From Geodermatophilus bullaregiensis (GTDB lineage Bacteria; Actinomycetota; Actinomycetes; Mycobacteriales; Geodermatophilaceae), in NCBI RefSeq assembly GCF_016907675.1, contig NZ_JAFBCJ010000001.1, positions 1,612,001 to 1,676,000 of the forward strand: 64,000 bases of DNA, given 5' to 3'. Shown piece by piece: positions 9,429 to 17,288 of this stretch. The notes beneath the pieces are model-generated. The model had not been told where the DNA came from. It saw nothing but the letters and a program-made list of their open reading frames with translations, and did no database searches. Every line of letters starts with the position of its first letter. Within the stretch, counting starts at the first letter, position 1. The translations under genes and the position numbers were made by a program.

Positions 9429-9842
9429 ATGGCCGTCCGGCTCAACCCCTACCTGCACTTCTCCGGCAACGCCCGCGAGGCGATGGAGCTCTACCGCTCG
9501 GTCTTCGGCGGCCACCTCGACGTCATGACCTTCGGTGACGTGGGCGGGGGTGGCGACGAGTACCCCACCGACGGCGTCATGCACGCCTCCCTGCGCACCG
9601 AGCACGGCCTGGAGCTCATGGCCTCCGACGGCCACGACCCGGACGCCGGCGGCCCGGACAAGGTGTCCCTGTCGCTGTCCGGCGACGACCTGCCGACCCT
9701 CACCCGCTGGTTCGAGGCCCTGGCCGAGGGCGGGAAGGTCGACGTCCCGCTGGAGAAGCAGGTGTGGGGCGACACCTTCGGTCAGGTCACCGACCGCTTC
9801 GGCATGCGCTGGCTGGTCAACGTCGCGACCCCCACCGGCTGA
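9429..9842 (+). CDS. VOC/glyoxalase superfamily protein, PhnB type
   Basis: A 137-residue protein of the PhnB/YdcJ-like VOC fold: LNPYLHFSGNAREAMELYRS at the N-terminus, central MHASLRTEHGLELMASD, and the C-terminal WGDTFGQVTDRFGMRWLVN motif. Members bind small ligands or divalent metal, and most have no defined reaction. The ATG at 9429 follows GAGGAG. It stands alone between hairpins. Confidence 0.88.
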   Translation: MAVRLNPYLHFSGNAREAMELYRSVFGGHLDVMTFGDVGGGGDEYPTDGVMHASLRTEHGLELMASDGHDPDAGGPDKVSLSLSGDDLPTLTRWFEALAEGGKVDVPLEKQVWGDTFGQVTDRFGMRWLVNVATPTG

Positions 9843-9848
9843 GGCGAG

Positions 9849-9874
9849 GGCCCCGCTGCACCCGCAGCGGGGCC
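9849..9874 (+). terminator. terminator hairpin after VOC gene
   Basis: An 11-bp perfect stem GGCCCCGCTGC/GCAGCGGGGCC with an ACCC loop, 6 bases after the stop. A second GGCCGCCGG/CCGGCGGCC hairpin follows directly. Confidence 0.65.
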
Positions 9875-9937
9875 GGGCCGCCGGCCCCGTGCCGGCGGCC
9901 GCTGGCGCCGACTGCGGCCCGGTACCGTCTGACCTCG

Positions 9938-10615
9938 ATGCGTATCGACCCGGCCGGGTGGCCGTTCATCACCGGGCCCCTGGCGCCCGCCGCACTCCTC
10001 GCCACCGGCGGACGGGCCGCCGGACGCCGCGGCCTGCGACTGGCCGCCTGGCCGTTGCTGGCCCTGTCGGCCTACATGGTCCTGTTCTTCCGCGACCCCC
10101 AGCGGTCGTGCGACCGCGAGCAGCCACCGGCCGACGTCGTCCTCTCCCCCGCCGACGGGATGGTCATGGTCGCCGGCGAGCCGCAGGAGGGGGTCGCCCC
10201 CGAGCCCGCGCCCGAGGGCGGCTGGCAGCAGGTGAGCGTGTTCCTCTCCGTGGTCGACGTGCACGTCAACCGCTCGCCCTACCGCGGCGAGGTCGTGGAG
10301 AGCTCCTACCGCAAGGGCAGCTTCCTGGCGGCCTACCGGGCGGAGTCGGCGCACCGCAACGAGCGCAGCGAGCTGTGGCTGCGCGACGGCGAGCGCACCG
10401 TCGTCTTCCGCCAGCTGGTGGGCGTGCTGGCCCGCCGCATCGTCACCCGCACCGGCGTCGGGCAGCGCCTGGCCACCGGTGAGCGGTTCGGGCTGATGAA
10501 GTTCGGCTCGCGGATGGACGTCTTCCTCCCGTCCGAGTGCACGCTGACCGTGCGCAGGGGCCAGCGCGTGCGCGGCGGCGAGACCGTCATCGCCCGCTGG
10601 CCCGCCGCGGGCTGA
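9938..10615 (+). CDS. psd: phosphatidylserine decarboxylase (short type)
   Basis: This 225-residue proenzyme should convert phosphatidylserine to phosphatidylethanolamine at the membrane. A hydrophobic N-terminal hairpin (LAAWPLLALSAYMVLFF) is followed by RDP, SPADGMV, VDVHVNRSPYRGEV and the self-cleavage site in FGSRMDVFLP, where the Gly-Ser bond yields the pyruvoyl group. The ATG at 9938 lies 9 nt after TACCGT (9923-9928), so the message is probably leaderless. pssA follows 9 bp downstream, so both phospholipid steps are made together. Confidence 0.95.
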   Translation: MRIDPAGWPFITGPLAPAALLATGGRAAGRRGLRLAAWPLLALSAYMVLFFRDPQRSCDREQPPADVVLSPADGMVMVAGEPQEGVAPEPAPEGGWQQVSVFLSVVDVHVNRSPYRGEVVESSYRKGSFLAAYRAESAHRNERSELWLRDGERTVVFRQLVGVLARRIVTRTGVGQRLATGERFGLMKFGSRMDVFLPSECTLTVRRGQRVRGGETVIARWPAAG

Positions 10616-10624
10616 GGGGTCCCG

Positions 10625-11452
10625 GTGCCCAGTTCGGCCTCCGGCTCCGGCCGGCCCCAGACCCGGCGCACGGCCACGGTGGAGTTCGTCCGGGGCTCGG
10701 TCCGCGGCTCGCGCCGCCGGGCCCTGGCGACCCTCCCCAGCCTGTTCACGCTGGGCAACATGATGTGCGGCTTCGGCGCCATCCTGGTGTCCATCCGCGG
10801 CCAGTACACCCTCGCCGCGGTGCTCATCGGCCTGTCGGTGCTCTTCGACATCACCGACGGCGCGGTGGCCCGGCTGGTGGGCGCGGTGAGCTCCTTCGGC
10901 CTGCAGTTCGACTCGCTGGCCGACCTGGTGTCCTTCGGCCTGGCGCCGGCCGTGGTCGCCTTCACGCTGTTCTCCGAGGGCCGCGACGAGTTCGACGCCC
11001 TCGGCTGGGTGGTCTGCTTCCTCTGGCTGGCCTGCGCGGCGATCCGGCTGGCCCGGTTCAACACCACCATCGACCCGACGGCGGACAAGCGGTACTTCAC
11101 CGGCATGCCCAGCCCCGGCGCGGCCGGCGTCGTCCTGGCCTCGGTGTTCGCCTTCGGCGACCAGATGCAGGGCCGCGACCGGCTGTGGGTGCTGCTGATC
11201 GTGGCGGTGCCGGCGCTGCTCATGGTCAGCACCGTCCGGTTCCGCTCGTTCCGGTCGCTGGTGAGCCCGAAGAGCGGGCGCCCGTACGGCCTGGTGGCCG
11301 CCGCGGTGGCGCTGGTCGTCGGCTTCGCCACCGTCCCGGTGGTGACCGGCTGCGTGCTGGCCTACGGCTACCTGCTGGCGCCGGTGCTGGTGCCGGCCCT
11401 GTCCCCCCTGGCCCGGCTGGTGCCGGCCCGCGTCCGGGAGGTCCTCACGTGA
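10625..11452 (+). CDS. pssA: CDP-diacylglycerol--serine O-phosphatidyltransferase
   Basis: A 275-residue multi-spanning membrane enzyme making phosphatidylserine from CDP-diacylglycerol and serine. The CDP-alcohol phosphotransferase signature D-x2-D-G-x2-A-R-x8-G-x3-D-x3-D is complete in DITDGAVARLVGAVSSFG and the following QFDSLAD. Six or more hydrophobic helices follow. The basic N-terminal 40 residues look unstructured. The GTG at 10625 follows GAGGGG, and psd lies just upstream. The stop overlaps the start of the next gene (GTGA). Confidence 0.96.
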   Translation: MPSSASGSGRPQTRRTATVEFVRGSVRGSRRRALATLPSLFTLGNMMCGFGAILVSIRGQYTLAAVLIGLSVLFDITDGAVARLVGAVSSFGLQFDSLADLVSFGLAPAVVAFTLFSEGRDEFDALGWVVCFLWLACAAIRLARFNTTIDPTADKRYFTGMPSPGAAGVVLASVFAFGDQMQGRDRLWVLLIVAVPALLMVSTVRFRSFRSLVSPKSGRPYGLVAAAVALVVGFATVPVVTGCVLAYGYLLAPVLVPALSPLARLVPARVREVLT

Positions 11453-11934
11453 CCGTGCGCCCGGTCGAGCCCGGCGACGTCGCGGCCGTGGTCGGCCTGG
11501 TGCGCGAGCTGGCCGAGTACGAGCGGGCGGCGCACGAGGTGCGGCTGACCGAGGAGCAGCTGACCGCCGCCCTGTTCGGGGACTCCCCGGCGCTCTTCGG
11601 CCACGTCGCGCTCGGCCCCGGCGGGGACGTCGTCGGGATGGCGCTGTGGTTCCTCACCTTCTCCACCTGGCGCGGCACGCACGGCATCCACCTCGAGGAC
11701 CTCTACGTGCAGCCGCAGCACCGCGGCACGGGGCTCGGCCGGGAGCTGCTGCGGACGCTCGCGGTCACCTGCGTGGCGCGCGGCCACAGCCGCCTGGAGT
11801 GGTCGGTGCTCGACTGGAACACCCCGTCGATCGAGTTCTACCGGGCGGCCGGCGCCGTCCCGATGGACGAGTGGACGGTCTTCCGGCTCACCGACCAGGC
11901 ACTCTCCGCCTTCGCCGCCGACCGCCGTCCCTGA
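11449..11934 (+). CDS. GNAT family N-acetyltransferase
   Basis: A 161-residue GCN5-type acetyltransferase. The acetyl-CoA loop is LYVQPQHRGTGLGRELL, and the C-terminal LEWSVLDWNTPSIEFYRAAG segment is typical of spermidine/spermine-type and thialysine N-acetyltransferases. The substrate is not provable. Its GTG overlaps the pssA TGA by four bases, so it is translated as the third gene of the psd-pssA operon. Confidence 0.88.
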   Translation: MTVRPVEPGDVAAVVGLVRELAEYERAAHEVRLTEEQLTAALFGDSPALFGHVALGPGGDVVGMALWFLTFSTWRGTHGIHLEDLYVQPQHRGTGLGRELLRTLAVTCVARGHSRLEWSVLDWNTPSIEFYRAAGAVPMDEWTVFRLTDQALSAFAADRRP

Positions 11935-11979
11935 CCGCCCGTCCGACGCGCAGCGCGCCGGTACGGCAGGGTGGGCGGC

Positions 11980-12762
11980 GTGAGCACCGAGCGCGGCCCG
12001 GCCGAGTGCTGGCTGACCGACATGGACGGCGTCCTCGTGCACGAGGGGCAGGCCCTGCCCGGAGCCGCCGACTTCCTCGCCCGGCTGGTCGACACGGGAC
12101 GGCGCTTCCTCGTCCTCACCAACAACTCGATCTTCACCCCGCGCGACCTGGCCGCGCGGCTGTCCCGCTCGGGCCTGCAGGTGCCCGAGCAGTCGATCTG
12201 GACCTCGGCGCTGGCGACGGCGGACTTCCTCGCCAACCAGCTGCCCGGCGGCTCGGCCTACGTGATCGGTGAGGCCGGCCTGACCACGGCGCTGCACGAG
12301 GCCGGGTACACGCTCACGGACACCGACCCGGACTACGTCGTCCTGGGCGAGACCCGCACCTACTCGTTCGAGGCGATCACGCGGGCCATCCGGCTGATCG
12401 GCTCGGGGGCGCGGTTCATCGCCACCAACCCCGACGTCACCGGGCCCTCGCCGGAGGGGCCGCTGCCGGCCACCGGCTCGGTCGCCGCGATGATCACGGA
12501 GGCCACCGGCGCCAAGCCCTACTTCGTCGGCAAGCCCAACCCGATGATGTTCCGCAGCGCCATGAACCGGATCCAGGCGCACTCGGAGAGCACGGTGATG
12601 ATCGGCGACCGCATGGACACCGACGTCGTCGCCGGCATCGAGGCGGGCCTGGAGACGATCCTGGTGCTCACCGGGTCGACGGCGGCCGCCGACGTGGCGC
12701 GCTTCCCGTTCCGGCCCAGCCGGGTGCTGGCCTCGATCGCCGACGTCGTCGACCTGGTCTGA
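11980..12762 (+). CDS. HAD-IIA family sugar/nucleotide phosphatase (NagD-like)
   Basis: A 260-residue HAD hydrolase with motif I DMDGVLVHEG, motif II VLTNNS, motif III GKPNPMMF and motif IV IGDRMDTDV, plus the type IIA cap between motifs II and III. Members dephosphorylate sugar phosphates, nucleotides or glycolysis side products. A CAGGGT box at 11967-11972 lies 7 nt before the GTG, so it may have its own leaderless promoter. Confidence 0.9.
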   Translation: MSTERGPAECWLTDMDGVLVHEGQALPGAADFLARLVDTGRRFLVLTNNSIFTPRDLAARLSRSGLQVPEQSIWTSALATADFLANQLPGGSAYVIGEAGLTTALHEAGYTLTDTDPDYVVLGETRTYSFEAITRAIRLIGSGARFIATNPDVTGPSPEGPLPATGSVAAMITEATGAKPYFVGKPNPMMFRSAMNRIQAHSESTVMIGDRMDTDVVAGIEAGLETILVLTGSTAAADVARFPFRPSRVLASIADVVDLV

Positions 12763-12765
12763 TGT

Positions 12766-13239
12766 TCAGCGCTCGGAGAAGGCCAGCCGCGCCTCGGGCG
12801 TCGCCAGCAGGTAGAGCTCGGTGACCGCGAGGACGATCAGGGGAACGCCGAGCAGCGGCTGGCCGCCGGTGAACGCGGTGCTGTAGCCGAACAGGCCCAG
12901 CAGGATCTGCAGGACGACGACCGGCCCGCGGGCCCACGACGCCACCCGCCGCAACCCCGCGGCGGCCACCGCCAGCGCGACCCCGAACAGCCCGACGTAG
13001 ACGACCTCGGCCAGCGCGCGGCCGACGCTGTCGGGGGAGCTGGTGAGCGTGAGCCACAGGACGACCAGCGCCGCGCCGAGCAGCAGCGCGGCCTCGACCG
13101 CGGCCACCAGCGCCGCCCGGCGGACGGCCACCGGCGCCTCCGGCCCGGGAGCGCGGGGCGGGCGGGTCGAGGGCTGGGCGGCTCCGCCGAAGAGCCGCTC
13201 GGCCCGGCTGGGGCGCCGTGCCCCGTCCTCCTCCGTCAC
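12766..13239 (-). CDS. small membrane protein of unknown function
   Basis: A 157-residue protein with a charged N-terminal 40 residues and four hydrophobic helices (for example AALLLGAALVVLWLTL, VYVGLFGVALAVAAAG, VVLQILLGLFGYSTAF, PLLGVPLIVLAVTELYLL). I recognise no family. The GTG at 13239 is preceded at 7 nt by TAGCCT (13252-13247), so I prefer it to the GTG at 13260. It ends three bases from the convergent phosphatase gene. Confidence 0.75.
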   Translation of the reverse strand: MTEEDGARRPSRAERLFGGAAQPSTRPPRAPGPEAPVAVRRAALVAAVEAALLLGAALVVLWLTLTSSPDSVGRALAEVVYVGLFGVALAVAAAGLRRVASWARGPVVVLQILLGLFGYSTAFTGGQPLLGVPLIVLAVTELYLLATPEARLAFSER

Positions 13240-13321
13240 ACCAGCGAGGCTACGCGTCACCGGTCACGCCAGGACCGTCCGTGCCGGTCAGCGGCCGGTG
13301 GCGCTGGCTAGCCTGACCGGC

Positions 13322-14344
13322 ATGCGCGCGCTCGTGGTGGCCAACCCCGCGGCCACGACGACGACCGGCCGGGTGCGCGACGTCCTCCTGGGGGCCCTGT
13401 CCAGCGAGCTGAAGGTGGACCTCGCCGAGACCACCCGCCGCGGTCACGCCCGCGAGCTGGGCCGGCAGGCGCTGGCCGACGGGGTCGACGTCGTCGTCGC
13501 CCTCGGCGGGGACGGCACCGTCAACGAGGTGGTCAACGGGCTGCTGTCCACGGGCCCGGGCCCGGACGTCCCCACGCTGGCGGTCGTCCCCGGCGGCTCG
13601 ACCAACGTCTTCTCCCGCGCGCTGGGGCGCTCCCGCGACCCCGTCGAGGCCACCGGGGAGATCCTCGCGTCGCTGCGCGCCGGGCGGACGCGGCGGATCT
13701 CGCTCGGCACCGCCAGCGCCACGGGCACCAGCAGCGCCACGGTGGACGGCGGTGACCCGGCGGTCACCGCCGCCGTCGCCGTCGCCGACGCCGCGGCCGA
13801 CGGGGGCTGGACCGCCCCGCGATGGTTCGTCTTCGCCGCGGGCATGGGCTTCGACGCCGACGTCATCGCCCGCGTCGAGGCGCAGCGCTCCCGCGGCCGC
13901 CGCTCCACCGGGCCGCTCTACGTCCGGGAGGCCACCCGCACCTTCGTGCTCGGCCGCGAACGCCGCCGTCCGGCCATGACGCTGGCGCTGCCGGGCGAGG
14001 CCGACCTCGACGGGCTCTTCCTCTGCCTGGTGTCGAACGTGAGCCCGTGGACCTACCTGGGGACCCGGCCGGTCAACCCGAGCCCCGAGGCCTCCTTCGA
14101 CGCCGACCTCGACGTCTTCGCCCTGGGCCGCACGGGCGTCCTGCGGATGCTGCACCACTCGCGGCAGGTCCTGGCCCGCCGTCCCGACGCCCGCGGTCGC
14201 GGGGTGCACCGGCGGCACTCCCTCGCCGAGCTGACCCTGACGGCCTCCCGGCCGCAGGGCTGGCAGCTCGACGGCGACCACCTCGGGACGGCGACCGGAC
14301 TGCACGTGCGGTCGGTGCCGGCGGCCCTCTCCGTCATCGCCTGA
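13322..14344 (+). CDS. diacylglycerol kinase-like lipid kinase (YegS/DagK family)
   Basis: A 340-residue member of the diacylglycerol/sphingosine kinase superfamily that phosphorylates a lipid with ATP. The nucleotide-binding VVVALGGDGTVNEVVNGLL and PGGSTNVFSRALG motifs are clear, with the LDGDHLG-type C-terminal motif seen as LDGDHLGTAT. An internal low-complexity Ala/Thr/Asp stretch lies near residues 125-160. The ATG lies 7 nt after TAGCCT (13309-13314), suggesting a leaderless mRNA. The stop overlaps a dispersed hairpin repeat. Confidence 0.9.
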   Translation: MRALVVANPAATTTTGRVRDVLLGALSSELKVDLAETTRRGHARELGRQALADGVDVVVALGGDGTVNEVVNGLLSTGPGPDVPTLAVVPGGSTNVFSRALGRSRDPVEATGEILASLRAGRTRRISLGTASATGTSSATVDGGDPAVTAAVAVADAAADGGWTAPRWFVFAAGMGFDADVIARVEAQRSRGRRSTGPLYVREATRTFVLGRERRRPAMTLALPGEADLDGLFLCLVSNVSPWTYLGTRPVNPSPEASFDADLDVFALGRTGVLRMLHHSRQVLARRPDARGRGVHRRHSLAELTLTASRPQGWQLDGDHLGTATGLHVRSVPAALSVIA

Positions 14345-14387
14345 TGGAGGACCCCGTCCTCGCCGCGGGACCCCGCCGGGGAGGGCC
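14344..14387 (+). repeat. dispersed stop-codon hairpin repeat, copy 2
   Basis: TGATGGAGGACCCC starts on the lipid kinase stop codon, and the element closes with GGGGAGGGCC. It is a short, partly degenerate member of the family, probably serving as that gene's terminator. Confidence 0.55.
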
Positions 14388-14680
14388 GCCGCGGGCTCCT
14401 CAGACACGCCCGGCGGGCCGTGTCAACCACCGCGGCGGTGTCGAGTGGCGTCCCTAGCACGCCCGTGGTGAGGTTGCTCACGAGGGGTCGACCCAGGACC
14501 TCCGTGCGCTTGACACGCTGTCCTCAGGTGAAAACATCGCGAGAGGAACGCAACCTGCCGGTAACAAGCGGTGGGTGGTCGCTGGAACGAGGCGCTGGGG
14601 AACCGGTGTCGCCTGCGCGAGCGGCCCGACGTCAGCGATCTGCAGCATCGACCGTAGCCGACACCGAGGAGTACACCGAC
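14388..14680 (+). promoter_or_regulatory. whiB1 promoter region with CRP-like operator and long leader
   Basis: This 293-bp gene-free stretch carries GTGA-GGTTGC-TCAC at 14468-14481, a match to the core GTGA-N6-TCAC of CRP/Cmr sites. A TTGACA -35 box lies 28 bp downstream at 14510-14515, with a weak AAACAT -10 candidate and a TG extension at 14529-14537. The leader to whiB1 would be about 140 nt. GAGGAG at 14665-14670 is the ribosome site. CRP control of whiB1 is established in M. tuberculosis; here it is inferred. Confidence 0.6.
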
Positions 14681-14929
14681 ATGGACTGGCGCCACCGCGC
14701 GCTCTGCCGGGACGAGGACCCGGAGCTGTTCTTCCCCATCGGGACGACCGGCCCCGCCCTCGTGCAGATCGAGCAGGCCAAGGCGGTGTGTGGTCGCTGT
14801 TCGGTCGTCCAGTCCTGTCTGGACTGGGCGCTGAGCGCAGGCCAGGACTCCGGCGTCTGGGGTGGGTTGTCCGAGGACGAGCGGCGTGCGCTCAAGCGCC
14901 GCCAGTCCCGCGCCCGCATCCGCGCCTGA
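14681..14929 (+). CDS. whiB1: WhiB1-type iron-sulfur transcriptional regulator
   Basis: An 82-residue WhiB protein nearly identical in layout to mycobacterial WhiB1/streptomycete WblE. The four [4Fe-4S] ligands are Cys9, Cys37, Cys40 and Cys46 (ALCRDEDPELFFP and CGRCSVVQSC), followed by the GVWGG turn and a basic tail RRALKRRQSRARIRA. WhiB1 binds the primary sigma factor and reacts with nitric oxide. It is followed by a strong terminator and faces pdtaS, the same convergent order as Rv3219/Rv3220c. Confidence 0.97.
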   Translation: MDWRHRALCRDEDPELFFPIGTTGPALVQIEQAKAVCGRCSVVQSCLDWALSAGQDSGVWGGLSEDERRALKRRQSRARIRA

Positions 14930-14947
14930 GCAACCGCACCACCGCAC

Positions 14948-14984
14948 CCACGAGGCCGGTCCCCCACGGGGATCGGCCTCGTGG
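14948..14984. terminator. bidirectional terminator between whiB1 and pdtaS
   Basis: A 17-bp stem (one G-U pair) with a 3-base loop, arms CCACGAGGCCGGTCCCC and its complement. It lies 18 bases after whiB1 and 11 bases beyond the pdtaS stop, so it can serve both genes. Confidence 0.75.
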
Positions 14985-14995
14985 CGTGCCGGCGC

Positions 14996-16495
14996 CTAGC
15001 GGCGGGGACGGCCGGCGCCGGGGACGTCGAGGACGACCTCGGTGCCCGGGCGTCCGGGGCCGGGCGGCTCGGCCGGTGCCGCCATGTGCAGGGAGCCGCC
15101 GAGCTCGCTCGTGACCAGCGTCCGCACGATCTGCAGGCCCAGGCCGTCGCTGGCCGCCGCGTCGAACCCCTCCGGCAGTCCCTGGCCGTCGTCGCGCACG
15201 CGCACCACCAGGTCGTCGCCGTCCCGCTCGGCCACCAGCTCGATGGAGCCGGGCGGGCCGTCGGCCGGGAAGGCGTGCTCGGCGGCGTTGTGCAGCAGCT
15301 CGGTGACCGCCATGACCAGCGGCGTCGCCGTGGCCGCGGGCAGCTCGCCGAACGCGCCGACCCGCCGCGTGCGGGCGGCCGGGCCGATCGAGGTGAGGTC
15401 GCCGAGCATCGGCAGCACCTGGTCGAGCACGTCGTCGACGTCGACGACGTCCTCCCGGCTGCCGGCCAGCGTCTCGTGCACGACGGCGATGGAGGCCACC
15501 CGGCGCACCGACTCCTCCAGCGCCGCCCGCGCTGCCGGCTCGGTCATCCGCCGGGCCTGCAGCCGCAGCAGCGCGGCCACGGTCTGCAGGTTGTTCTTCA
15601 CCCGGTGGTGGATCTCCCGGATGGTGGCGTCCTTGGTCAGCAGCGCCCGGTCTCGGCTGCGCAGGTCGGTGACGTCGCGGACCAGCACCAGCGCGCCCTC
15701 CTCGGCGCCGGGGGGCTGCAACGGCAGCGCCCGCACCAGCAGCGTGGCGCTGTCGCCTTCGACGTCCGTCGGGTCGGGGAACCGGCCGGCCACCGCCGCG
15801 GCGATCCCCGCCGCGACCGCCTCCCCGGCCACCCGGTCGGCGGCCGCCGCGCGCGTCAGCCGCGCCAGGTCGGCGCCGACGAGGTCGCCGGTCACCCCGA
15901 GCCGCCGGTAGGCCGACAGGGCGTTGGGGCTGGCGTAGACGGCGCGGCCGGTGCCGTCCAGGCGCACCAGCCCGTCACCCACGCGCGGGCCCATCTCGCC
16001 GCCGAGCAGCTTCTCCGGCGGGAAGGTGCCGGCCGAGACCATGAGGCAGAGGTCGGCGGCGATGTCGAGGTAGGTCAGCTCCAGCGTCGACGGCGAGCGC
16101 GTCACCGCCAGGTTGGTGTCCTTGGCCAGCACCGCGACGACGACGCCGTCGTGCCGCACCGGGATGACCTCGCGGCGGCGGGGGTTGGTGCCCGACCAGT
16201 CCGGGTCGCCCTCCGTGACCGGCCGGCCCTCGCGGTGCGCCACCCGGAACGGGTCGGCCTCGGGGCCCTCGACCTCGCTGCCGACGAGGTCCTCTGGCTG
16301 GCTGGTCGGGGCGGTGAGCGGGCGCACCTGCGCGACGCACCACCACGCGCCGGTGCGCAGCGGCACCCACAGCGTGAGGTCGGCGAAGGCCAGGTCGGCC
16401 AGCAGCTGCCAGTCGGCCACCAGGCGCCGGGCGTGGTCGACCTGGGACGGCGCGGTCGCCGAGCCACGGTGCAGGCGTTCGGAGAGGGTGCTCAT
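14996..16495 (-). CDS. pdtaS: PdtaS-type sensor histidine kinase
   Basis: A 499-residue cytosolic kinase without membrane helices. Order: an N-terminal GAF-like H_kinase_N region (residues 1-150), a PAS-like region (about 165-280), then the HisKA_2 H-box EIHHRVKNNLQTVAALLRLQ with the phosphorylated His near 296, and an HATPase domain (ELLHNAAEHAF, DDGQGLPEGF, GLGLQIVRTL). PdtaS phosphorylates PdtaR, an ANTAR antiterminator, in mycobacteria; no PdtaR lies beside it here. The ATG at 16495 follows TACCCT by 8 nt. whiB1 adjacency matches M. tuberculosis. Confidence 0.94.
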   Translation of the reverse strand: MSTLSERLHRGSATAPSQVDHARRLVADWQLLADLAFADLTLWVPLRTGAWWCVAQVRPLTAPTSQPEDLVGSEVEGPEADPFRVAHREGRPVTEGDPDWSGTNPRRREVIPVRHDGVVVAVLAKDTNLAVTRSPSTLELTYLDIAADLCLMVSAGTFPPEKLLGGEMGPRVGDGLVRLDGTGRAVYASPNALSAYRRLGVTGDLVGADLARLTRAAAADRVAGEAVAAGIAAAVAGRFPDPTDVEGDSATLLVRALPLQPPGAEEGALVLVRDVTDLRSRDRALLTKDATIREIHHRVKNNLQTVAALLRLQARRMTEPAARAALEESVRRVASIAVVHETLAGSREDVVDVDDVLDQVLPMLGDLTSIGPAARTRRVGAFGELPAATATPLVMAVTELLHNAAEHAFPADGPPGSIELVAERDGDDLVVRVRDDGQGLPEGFDAAASDGLGLQIVRTLVTSELGGSLHMAAPAEPPGPGRPGTEVVLDVPGAGRPRR

Positions 16496-16538
16496 CGTGT
16501 CCGAGGGTAGGGCGGCCGCCCTCCTAGTCTGGGCAGTC
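16496..16538. promoter_or_regulatory. back-to-back leaderless promoters of pdtaS and a GNAT gene
   Basis: TACCCT on the minus strand (16509-16504) lies 8 nt from the pdtaS ATG. TAGTCT on the plus strand (16525-16530) lies 8 nt from the GTG of the acetyltransferase. Only 15 bp separate the two -10 boxes, so the two promoters must share bound polymerase space. Confidence 0.6.
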
Positions 16539-17045
16539 GTGGCCCTCCCCTCCCCCGCTCCGCCGCCCGTGACCGTCGAGGACGCCGTCCCCGCCGACTT
16601 CCCGCGCATCGCGGCGCTCACCGTCGGCGTCTACCGCGACGAGCAGCTGGCCTCCGAGCAGTACCTGGGGCAGCTGGCCGACGTCGAGGGGCGGGCCGGG
16701 CGGTCCACGCTGCTCGTGGCGCGCGAGGGCGGGCACGTGGTGGGCGCGGTCGCCCTGGTCCTCGCCGGGGACTTCGGCGAGGTGACCGCCTCCCCGGACG
16801 AGGCGGCGTTCCGCATGCTCGTGGTCGACCCGGCGGCGCGCGGCCGGGGTGTCGGCGAGCTGCTGGTGCGCGTGTGCCTCGAGCGGGCGCGCGCGGCCGG
16901 CCTGCGGCGGATGGTGCTGTCGACCGACCCGCGGATGACCGCGGCGCACCGGCTCTACGACCGGCTGGGGTTCACCCGGCTGCCGGAGCGGGACTGGTCA
17001 CCGGTCCCCGGCGTCGACCTCGTGGTCTACGCGCTCGAGCTCTGA
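16539..17045 (+). CDS. GNAT family N-acetyltransferase
   Basis: A 168-residue acetyltransferase with the acetyl-CoA binding loop MLVVDPAARGRGVGELLVR and the C-terminal AHRLYDRLGFTRLPERDW segment. The substrate is unknown. The GTG at 16539 is placed by the TAGTCT box 8 nt upstream. Its TGA stop supplies the first base of the 203-bp inverted-repeat element copy B. Confidence 0.87.
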   Translation: MALPSPAPPPVTVEDAVPADFPRIAALTVGVYRDEQLASEQYLGQLADVEGRAGRSTLLVAREGGHVVGAVALVLAGDFGEVTASPDEAAFRMLVVDPAARGRGVGELLVRVCLERARAAGLRRMVLSTDPRMTAAHRLYDRLGFTRLPERDWSPVPGVDLVVYALEL

Positions 17046-17247
17046 CAGCGGTGTGCGCGTTGGTTGCCAGGTGCCGGCCCGGGCTCGCACGCCGGCGGGC
17101 GCTGGTGCCGGTCGGCTGACCACGGTGGGCGGCGTGACCTGCAGCACCGTGCGCCCACGGCTCATCTCGGTCTCCAGGACGAGCCCTCGGCGCACACCAC
17201 CGCCGGCGCCGGAGGCCACGGCCGCCGACCAAGCGGCACACCGCTGT
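17045..17247. mobile_element. 203-bp inverted-repeat element (MITE-like), copy B
   Basis: The second copy of the element at 6344-6546: same length, the same perfect 12-bp terminal inverted repeats (ACAGCGGTGTGC and complement), and most bases identical. The left end overlaps the last base of the upstream stop codon. Like copy A it fills a convergent intergenic gap, here between a GNAT gene and a wax ester synthase gene. Confidence 0.8.
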
Positions 17248-17288
17248 GAGCCGCAGGCGGGGACCCCGCGGTCGCCGCACCGGCGCCG

